This document shows, piece after piece, positions 31,856 through 36,569 of a stretch of DNA of 36,569 nt. The first letter of the stretch is position 1. Every line of letters starts with the position of its first letter. The stretch is from Parvularcula sp038745625 (GTDB lineage: Bacteria; Pseudomonadota; Alphaproteobacteria; Caulobacterales; Parvularculaceae): the NCBI GenBank assembly GCA_038745625.1, contig JBCDLG010000024.1, forward strand, positions 1-36,569, in the 5' to 3' direction. The position numbers were made by a program, and so were the translations under genes. Under the pieces are notes generated by a model, which worked only from the letters and a program-made list of their open reading frames with translations, was not told the DNA's origin and did no database searches.

Positions 31856-32134
31856 GTGTTGAACACTGTTAAGATTGCTCTTTCTGCCGCCGCCCTTGCT
31901 GCAACCCTTGGTATCGCCAACGCTGGCATCAACGACGACATCAACAACTGTCGCGCCGCCATCGATGACGCTGGCCTCATCGGTAGCGAAGCTTTTACGC
32001 TGCGTTTCGTTGATGACCAAGGCAACCGCAGCCGCGTCCTAACGCTGGAAGCCGTTGTCGTGGGCGGCGATGACAAAATGATCGAATGCCGCATGACGCG
32101 TTCGAAAGTGAACGAGGTTGTGGTCGTCGCCTAA
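31856..32134 (+). CDS. Small secreted protein of unknown function
   Basis: A 92-residue product from GTG 31856, with GGAG 7 nt upstream. Residues 1-23 form a signal peptide (TVKIALSAAALAATLGIANA, cleavage near ANA-GI), leaving a mature protein of about 69 residues with two cysteines (C32 and C78) that could form a disulfide. The mature part (FTLRFVDDQGNRSRVLTLEAV) looks like a small beta domain. I recognise no family. Divergent from the lysR gene, it is a plausible LysR target. The frame is open upstream to 31826 but a start there would lose the signal peptide. Confidence 0.72.
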   Translation: MLNTVKIALSAAALAATLGIANAGINDDINNCRAAIDDAGLIGSEAFTLRFVDDQGNRSRVLTLEAVVVGGDDKMIECRMTRSKVNEVVVVA

Positions 32135-32174
32135 CCAGCGACTTTCCTCCTTCAAGACCACCTCCTTCCTCCCA

Positions 32175-32210
32175 GTTGCGGCGTCCGAGTTCTTGCTCGG
32201 GTGCCGCAAC
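32175..32210. terminator. Long 15-bp hairpin after the secreted-protein gene
   Basis: GTTGCGGCGTCCGAG and CTCGGGTGCCGCAAC pair along 15 bp (two G-U pairs when read on the + strand) around the 6-nt loop TTCTTG. It lies 41 nt after the secreted-protein stop and about 75 nt before the MFS gene, a terminator position, but no T-tract follows, so a role in mRNA stability is also possible. Confidence 0.5.
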
Positions 32211-32285
32211 GCTTTCATAGGGCCGAGGTGAGCTTGTTTCTGATCCTGCGCCCGCTTTCTCGCCTTCCCCAACCGGCTTTGTCCC

Positions 32286-33470
32286 ATGTCAGCTGACAGC
32301 GGCGTGCGATCAACAAATCGTGATCAGGCTGAAAAGCTCCCTTGGCTGAGCCTCGCAGCTTCGATCATGGCGATTTCCGTTGCCGGAGCCGGTTTTGGGC
32401 ATTCGCTGCCGCTGTTCTCGTTTTTGCTCGAAAGCTACGGCGCGTCCGATGTGACGATCGGGCTCAACACCGCGTTCGCGGCGATCTCCGCCCTCATCTG
32501 CGCGCCCTATTATCCGAAGGTGATCGCCAAGATCGGGCTCAAGGCGTTCATCATCGCCTGCCTCATCATCATGGTGGTGCCCTACATGCTCGTTTTCTGG
32601 GCAGGCGACCGGATTATCTGGTGGTATCCGTTGCGCTTCATCTTCTCCGTCGGAGGCGCCGGGTTGTTCGCCGCCTCCGAAATTTGGGTGAACGGGATCG
32701 CCCCGGATCGGCTGCGCGGCAAAATCATCGGCGTCTACGCAACCTGCCTCGCGCTGGGCTTCGCGCTCGGGCCCCTTCTTCTCAACATCACGGGCTATGA
32801 GGGCTTTCTGCCCTTCCTCGCGGGGGCCTTGGTGTTCTCCTCGGCAGCGATCCCACTCTTTTTCGTGCGAGCACCCGTCGTGGCGGACGAAGACTCAGGG
32901 AGCATCTTCACCATGCTCGCCCGCGACCCGGTCCTTTTCACGGCCTCTGCGATGTTTGCCGCGGTGGAAGGCGCGATGCTCATCTTCTTGCCGGTGCTGG
33001 CGATGGAGATTGGCCACGGCGTGGGCGTCGGCGCCCAGTCGCTGACGGTCTACGGCCTGGGGATCCTCGCAGCCCAGTTGCCGATCGGTCAGCTGGCTGA
33101 TCAGTTTCCGCCGCGCAAAGTGGTCACGTGGTGCGCGGTTCTCGGTGCCAGCTTTGCCCTCTTCGTCCCGGTCGTTCAACAAGACGTGATCGCTCTTTAT
33201 GCGGTGCTTTTCGTTTGGGGCGGCATGGTGGGCGGGCTCTACACCGCTGGGCTCGTGGTCATCGGCAATACGTTCAAGGGCACCGCGCTGGCCGCCGCCA
33301 ACACGGCCTTCGTCTTCGCCTATGCGGGCGGTGCTGTTTTGGGGCCGCTTTTCGCTGGCGCTATCAGGCAGCTCTTCGGGCCCCAGGGGCTCGCCTTTGG
33401 AATCGCGATCGCTCTTGGCGCCTACGCGTTGGCGGCCTGGCGCTCCGCGGCGACGACATCCGACGGATAA
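32286..33470 (+). CDS. Major facilitator superfamily transporter (YcaD-like)
   Basis: A 394-residue 12-helix inner-membrane transporter. The N-terminal half shows PLFSFLLESYGASDVTIGL and LICAPYYPKVIAKIGLKAFI, a cytoplasmic loop with APDRLRGKIIGVYATCLALG in the motif-A-like position, and the C-terminal half has ILAAQLPIGQLADQFPPRKV followed by four helices. Overall it resembles the YcaD group of MFS proteins, often predicted as drug or metabolite exporters; no substrate can be assigned. The 3' end overlaps the convergent 133-aa gene by 49 nt. Confidence 0.9.
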   Translation: MSADSGVRSTNRDQAEKLPWLSLAASIMAISVAGAGFGHSLPLFSFLLESYGASDVTIGLNTAFAAISALICAPYYPKVIAKIGLKAFIIACLIIMVVPYMLVFWAGDRIIWWYPLRFIFSVGGAGLFAASEIWVNGIAPDRLRGKIIGVYATCLALGFALGPLLLNITGYEGFLPFLAGALVFSSAAIPLFFVRAPVVADEDSGSIFTMLARDPVLFTASAMFAAVEGAMLIFLPVLAMEIGHGVGVGAQSLTVYGLGILAAQLPIGQLADQFPPRKVVTWCAVLGASFALFVPVVQQDVIALYAVLFVWGGMVGGLYTAGLVVIGNTFKGTALAAANTAFVFAYAGGAVLGPLFAGAIRQLFGPQGLAFGIAIALGAYALAAWRSAATTSDG

Positions 33471-33823
33471 AAAATGATCAGCGGCGCCAGCCGGTCCAAA
33501 AGGCCCGCAACATGGCGCTCCGGCACCAGCCAGAGTGCGGCCTGCGCCGCGCGAGACCGGTCATGGGCCTTCAGCGCCCGGACCACCTCAACCAGCCGTG
33601 TCTCAAGCGCCGATGGAACAATCCGAGCACTCAGAACCAGTGGCCTGCGGCCAAAACGGCGAAGAAACTCTCCGCTGCGTTCCAACGACCAACTCGCCAC
33701 TCGGCCAGCAGCCCGGCCCGGCTCAAACGCCAATGCGTCTTTGCTGGCTTGCCGTTCAGCGTCATGGCTGGATGTCAGGGCGCGGAAGTGATGCAGGAAG
33801 AGGAGGTCGTCTTGGGTGAGCAT
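33422..33823 (-). CDS. Hypothetical protein, 133 aa
   Basis: I do not recognise this protein. It is soluble, Arg- and Ala-rich, and predicted mainly helical, with no signal peptide or membrane helix. Features visible are LLFLHHFRALTSSHDAERQA at the N-terminus and LLDRLAPLIIFYPSDV near the C-terminus. The start at 33823 has no strong ribosome-binding site; instead a perfect GATTAT-G-ATAATC dyad lies 3 nt upstream. Its last 49 nt overlap the end of the MFS gene. The length of the frame in this G+C-rich DNA supports a real gene only moderately. Confidence 0.6.
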   Translation of the reverse strand: MLTQDDLLFLHHFRALTSSHDAERQASKDALAFEPGRAAGRVASWSLERSGEFLRRFGRRPLVLSARIVPSALETRLVEVVRALKAHDRSRAAQAALWLVPERHVAGLLDRLAPLIIFYPSDVVAAERQAANA

Positions 33824-33825
33824 GA

Positions 33826-33838
33826 GATTATGATAATC
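33826..33838. promoter_or_regulatory. Perfect dyad GATTAT-G-ATAATC upstream of the 133-aa gene
   Basis: A 6-1-6 palindrome, AT-rich in otherwise G+C-rich DNA, resembling the core of Fur-family binding sites (GATAATGATAATC). It sits directly upstream of the start codon at 33823, where a bound repressor could block expression. Only one such site is seen, so assignment to Fur is tentative. Confidence 0.33.
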
Positions 33839-33903
33839 ACTTTCATCTGCAGCTCAACCCTTGTTGCGAGTTAATCGCAAAAACATTGCGAACGATCAAA
33901 CAC

Positions 33904-33933
33904 AAAAAAGCTGGCCCCGAGGCCAGCCTTTTT
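33904..33933. terminator. Intrinsic terminator after the 57-aa protein gene
   Basis: Stem GCTGGCC / GGCCAGC with loop CCGA, flanked by a run of A on the left and T on the right, so it can act in both directions. On the - strand it lies 24 nt after the stop of the 57-aa gene and is followed by a run of six T. Confidence 0.9.
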
Positions 33934-33956
33934 CCACATTTCTTTTAAATCAAAGC

Positions 33957-34130
33957 TTACGAGGCCTTCTTGACCTGCTCGTCGTCCGCTTTGAATTCGC
34001 CGCACCAATCGGTCGCAGCAACCGTTGGCCAAGATGCTTTCTTTTCGCCGGCAGCAGGCTGCGGCGCATAACGGCGGCACTCGCTGTCGGAGTCGTTGAA
34101 GAAGGCGCAGGTTTGGCAATGCATCGACAT
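33957..34130 (-). CDS. Small four-cysteine protein, 57 aa
   Basis: Translating the complement from ATG 34130 gives a 57-residue protein with cysteines at 5, 8, 18 and 43: CQTCAFF, ECRRYAPQP and WPTVAATDWCGEF. Small proteins with this CxxC-FF...CRR-AP...WP-V...DWCGEF layout occur in many proteobacteria and look like zinc- or iron-binding knuckles, but no function is known to me. AGGAG lies 5 nt before the ATG, and an intrinsic terminator follows, so it is a complete single-gene unit. It is missed by length cut-offs. A metal site is inferred from the cysteine spacing only. Confidence 0.9.
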   Translation of the reverse strand: MSMHCQTCAFFNDSDSECRRYAPQPAAGEKKASWPTVAATDWCGEFKADDEQVKKAS

Positions 34131-34316
34131 GGGAACTCCTCAGTCACTCAATCTCACGAGGGCGTTACCAAAGCTGTTCCAAGAACTCAACAGTAAAAGT
34201 CAGCTATCTTTGCGTATGACTTTGAAATTCGGTCGCAAATTGAATGCGAGTCCTTATCAATGCACTTGCGAACCAGTTTCATTATTAGGGGGATACTGGA
34301 GCAATCCGACCACCCC

Positions 34317-34775
34317 TCAAAGAAGGCGGGCCGCGCGGTACTGCACAAAGCCGCTTTCCGTCGCCAGCTTATCATAGAGGCGCCGGGCCGGGTTATCATG
34401 CTTGGTCGCCCAGTAGACGCGCTCGATCTCGCGCTCATCGGCGATCGCGTAGAGGGCCTCGATCAATTGGCGCCCGAGCCCGAGCCCCCTTGCCTCAGGG
34501 GCGACGAACAGATCTTCGAGATAAAGATAGCCAACCCGCGCCCAGGTCGAGCTGTGCGGCAACGCATGCGCGATCCCTCTCACCTGCCCCTCGACCTCGG
34601 CCACAAGACCAAAGACCGCTTCCGCCGGGTCCATGAGCCGCGACCAGGTGAGCTCGGTCTGGTGCGCAGGCAGGCTCGTCTCATAGAACGCAAGATAGCC
34701 CTGCCAGAGCGGATCCCAGGCCAACCGGTCCGTCTCAGCAAGCGCGCGGACTGTTGTGGTCGTCTCACTCGGCAT
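34317..34775 (-). CDS. GNAT-family N-acetyltransferase
   Basis: A 152-residue acetyl-CoA-dependent acyltransferase. The GNAT core is seen in VFGLVAEVEGQVRGIAHAL (strands 2-3), LYLEDLFVAPEARGLGLGRQLIEAL (motif A with the acetyl-CoA loop, about residues 84-108), and YWATKHDNPARRLYDKL (motif B). The N-terminal WDPLWQGYLAFYETSLP resembles a common subfamily with an aminoacyl or polyamine-type substrate, but the substrate cannot be deduced. Its upstream region is shared with the rpmG promoter on the other strand. Confidence 0.93.
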   Translation of the reverse strand: MPSETTTTVRALAETDRLAWDPLWQGYLAFYETSLPAHQTELTWSRLMDPAEAVFGLVAEVEGQVRGIAHALPHSSTWARVGYLYLEDLFVAPEARGLGLGRQLIEALYAIADEREIERVYWATKHDNPARRLYDKLATESGFVQYRAARLL

Positions 34776-34790
34776 TGGCCTCTTCTCTCC

Positions 34791-34818
34791 TTGACAGCGC
34801 CGCCAGAGCCTTTAGACC
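34791..34818 (+). promoter_or_regulatory. Candidate sigma-70 promoter for rpmG
   Basis: A consensus -35 TTGACA at 34791-34796 is followed after 16 nt by TAGACC, a weak -10 as tolerated in high-G+C bacteria. Transcription would start about 30 nt before the rpmG GTG. Confidence 0.4.
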
Positions 34819-34855
34819 CCGCGCTTCGATTTTCTTACAGACCCTTGGGTGACCC

Positions 34856-35023
34856 GTGGCCAAACCGACAACCGTCAAAATCCGCCTCAACTCGACTGCA
34901 GGCACAGGCTTTTTCTACGTGACGAAAAAGAACACCCGGACCATGACCGAGAAGATGGTCGTCCGGAAATATGACCCCGTCGCGCGCAAGCACGTTGAGT
35001 TCAAAGAAGGCAAGATCAAGTAA
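34856..35023 (+). CDS. rpmG: 50S ribosomal protein L33
   Basis: A 55-residue large-subunit protein: MAKPTTVKIRLNSTAGTGFF opening, YVTKKNTRTM, RKYDPVARKHVEFKEGKIK end. It starts with GTG at 34856. It contains no cysteine, so it is the zinc-independent (C-minus) form of L33, as in most alphaproteobacteria. It is followed by a very strong terminator and appears to be a single-gene unit. The gene was found by direct reading, being below common length limits. Confidence 0.96.
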   Translation: MAKPTTVKIRLNSTAGTGFFYVTKKNTRTMTEKMVVRKYDPVARKHVEFKEGKIK

Positions 35024-35051
35024 TAAGGGCGCATGCCGCTTGATCGCCATG

Positions 35052-35077
35052 AAGGACGCCGCGGCGTCCTTTTTTTG
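35052..35077 (+). terminator. Intrinsic terminator after rpmG
   Basis: The perfect palindrome AAGGACGCCG-CGGCGTCCTT is followed by a run of T to 35076, a textbook Rho-independent terminator about 30 nt after the rpmG stop. Confidence 0.94.
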
Positions 35078-35136
35078 TGCCCATTGGCCGAGAGCGGGGC
35101 TTTCGCGCGGGGCCAAGCGGGGCTAGTGGCCAGCCG

Positions 35137-35796
35137 ATGAAGACCGCAGTCATCGTCTTTCCCGCCTCAAACTCTGATCGCGACGCGCAGGTCGCCCTGC
35201 GCCAGGTGACGGGGCAAGAGCCTCTCATGCTCTGGCATGCCGACCGGGAGCTGCCTGAGGGCCTCGACCTCGTTGTGCTGCCAGGCGGGTTTGCCCATGG
35301 GGACTATCTGCGCCCCGGCGCGATCGCGGCGCGGTCGCATATCATGGAACCGGTGATCGCTCGCGCGAAAGCGGGCGGGCCGACCCTTGGCATTTGCAAC
35401 GGTTTCCAGATCCTGTGTGAAGCAGGGCTCCTGCCCGGTGCGCTGATGCCCAATGCGGACCAGCACTTTGTGAGCCGCCCCGCCACGTTGCGGGTGGGCA
35501 GCACCGCCTCGCCGTTCACGAGCGGCTATGACGCCGGCAGCTACACCCGCTTCCCGGTCGCCCATCATGACGGGAACTATCAGGCGTCGGACGAAGAGCT
35601 CGACCGTCTTGAAGGCGAAGACCGCGTCGCCTTCCGCTATGTCGACCGGATCAATGGCTCAGCCCGCCAGATCGCTGGCATTTTGTCCGAAGACAAACGA
35701 ACCCTGGGCCTGATGCCCCACCCCGAACGCGCGATGGGACCGGAAGATAAGGGCCCGGCTTTCTTCAAGGGCCTGGTCGACGCACTCGCCGTTTAG
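35137..35796 (+). CDS. purQ: Phosphoribosylformylglycinamidine synthase, glutaminase subunit
   Basis: Class I glutamine amidotransferase subunit of the PurSQL complex; it supplies ammonia for the fourth step of purine synthesis. The 219-residue length from ATG 35137 is normal. It shows AVIVFPASNSDRDAQVAL (family start), LPGGFAHGDYLRPGAIA, the nucleophile Cys87 in LGICNGFQIL, and the triad His195/Glu197 in MPHPERAM. The frame extends 20 codons upstream but through the rpmG terminator, so it is not used. purS, usually just upstream, is absent here. The 3' end overlaps the convergent surface-protein gene by 32 nt. Confidence 0.96.
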   Translation: MKTAVIVFPASNSDRDAQVALRQVTGQEPLMLWHADRELPEGLDLVVLPGGFAHGDYLRPGAIAARSHIMEPVIARAKAGGPTLGICNGFQILCEAGLLPGALMPNADQHFVSRPATLRVGSTASPFTSGYDAGSYTRFPVAHHDGNYQASDEELDRLEGEDRVAFRYVDRINGSARQIAGILSEDKRTLGLMPHPERAMGPEDKGPAFFKGLVDALAV

Positions 35797-36418
35797 GACG
35801 CAAGCCCGCAAACATACCAAGTCCCGTCAGCATCAAGATCAGGGATGCAGCCACCGGCGTTTCCGTCACCAGGGTGACATTGTCGAGGCCAAAACGCTCG
35901 GCACTTTCCGAATTGCTGAACTGAAAGCGGAGGTTATCCACGCCGGACACCCCAGCAAGGCTAACCGTCAAGGTGGTGAACGCGGATCCGATCGTGTTCA
36001 GATCATCGCCATTCAATTCAAAAATCTTAACCCCCCCGACCTTGATAAAGAAATGGTCGCCTGATTCAAAACTGTTCTCGCCCGGCTCCCCCGCAGCCAA
36101 ATCAAAGCGCAACGCCGAGTAGCCGGTGAAGTCGACGGCGGGATAGTTGAGGTTCACAAAAACCTCGCCACTCGCTTGATCCTTGATATCCCGTGCACAG
36201 AAGGCGGAACCCGATGCGGTACCTGCAGTGAAGCTATCGCATGCCCCGGCACCAATACCGTAGACGCCAAAGCCGGCGTTATTTGCCGTATCGCCCGTGC
36301 TATAGATGCCTTCGAAGCCATCCTCGAAATCATCGATCAACAGAATGGCAGCCTGGGCAGCCCCAAGCGCGAGAACCCAGCCAAGGGCGCTCACCATGGC
36401 GATAAACACCGTCCGCAT
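35765..36418 (-). CDS. Secreted protein with PEP-CTERM/VPLPA-like C-terminal sorting signal
   Basis: A protein of about 217 residues from ATG 36418. Residues 1-23 are a signal peptide (MRTVFIAMVSALGWVLALGA, then AQA). The mature part is acidic with two cysteines (ACDSFTAG, AFCARD) and looks like a beta-sandwich adhesin or carbohydrate-binding domain (VFVNLNYPAVDFTGYSALRF). The C-terminus has a short TPVAA motif, a hydrophobic helix (ASLILMLTGLGMFAGL) and a basic tail (RPKRRVRR), the three-part arrangement of VPLPA/PEP-CTERM signals cut by exosortases. No exosortase gene is in the window. In-frame ATGs upstream at 36448 and 36484 are possible starts but weaken the signal peptide. Confidence 0.82.
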   Translation of the reverse strand: MRTVFIAMVSALGWVLALGAAQAAILLIDDFEDGFEGIYSTGDTANNAGFGVYGIGAGACDSFTAGTASGSAFCARDIKDQASGEVFVNLNYPAVDFTGYSALRFDLAAGEPGENSFESGDHFFIKVGGVKIFELNGDDLNTIGSAFTTLTVSLAGVSGVDNLRFQFSNSESAERFGLDNVTLVTETPVAASLILMLTGLGMFAGLRPKRRVRRPGP

Positions 36419-36569
36419 CCCGCACAACCCACCGATCGAAACCCGCATCACCACACGGATAGGTCGATTGTGATAATATCTCATTAATACGCTTGCATGA
36501 GCACCAGCGTGGAGGAGAGTGGGCCAGGAGCAGGTGCGGACGAACTGCGGGCCGCCTCGAACCCCATGC

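Noticed and set aside
34131..34316. AT-richer gap between the 57-aa gene and the GNAT gene, considered for a Fur-type site
   Set aside because: Only irregular partial repeats are seen; no clear dyad or gene.
1..36569. CRISPR array, insertion sequence, toxin-antitoxin pair or defence island
   Set aside because: No repeat-spacer pattern, transposase, terminal inverted repeats or recognisable defence genes were found anywhere in the window.

Overview
The window is chromosomal DNA of moderately high G+C from a Gram-negative bacterium, most probably an alphaproteobacterium. This rests on gene style and content: TonB receptors with STN domains, a FrnE-type DsbA protein, DUF1304 and DUF1428 proteins, a cysteine-free L33, a possible RpoH-like promoter, and a C-terminal PEP-CTERM/VPLPA-like sorting tail. 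I cannot name the genus. Genes are tightly packed, many overlap by 1-8 nt (translational coupling), and several convergent pairs overlap at their 3' ends. No insertion sequence, prophage, CRISPR array or integrase was seen.

Layout. 1-7,295: translation block with rpmI-rplT and a strong terminator; a divergent membrane histidine-kinase-like protein whose phospho-acceptor His is replaced by Glu; then pheS, a small membrane-anchored unknown, a YciA-like thioesterase and pheT in one coupled operon; then tRNA-Thr(CGU). 7,296-10,714: a Mur ligase overlapping an LD-carboxypeptidase (probable peptidoglycan recycling), facing a FrnE/DsbA-like protein and a membrane protein. 10,766-11,551: a cyclase-family metal hydrolase.

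11,763-22,950 is the most distinctive region. Two complete cell-surface-signalling cassettes (ECF sigma factor, FecR-like anti-sigma, STN-containing TonB receptor) lie back to back as mirror images around a ~240-bp divergent intergenic region. The rightward arm continues into a DUF3649-like / PepSY_TM / DUF3325-like trio typical of ferric-siderophore loci. A stem-loop starting with the same 8-mer precedes both receptor genes at nearly the same distance from the start codon.

23,141-30,765: tRNA-Leu(UAG), a DUF1428 protein, the bifunctional NAD(P)HX repair enzyme, dprA, an overlapping three-gene set (lipoprotein methyltransferase, SCP2-like protein, alpha/beta hydrolase), a small heat-shock protein, a lipoprotein hydrolase behind a BlaI/MecI-like dyad, and a DUF1304 membrane protein. 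30,787-36,569: a LysR regulator divergent from a small secreted protein with a perfect dyad between them, an MFS transporter, an unrecognised 133-aa protein, a 57-aa four-cysteine protein, a GNAT acetyltransferase, rpmG, purQ and a surface protein with a sorting tail.

Most genes are ordinary housekeeping or accessory genes. The candidates for something less described are the mirrored signalling cassettes with their shared leader hairpin, the His-less kinase, and the exported methyltransferase coupled to an SCP2-like protein.
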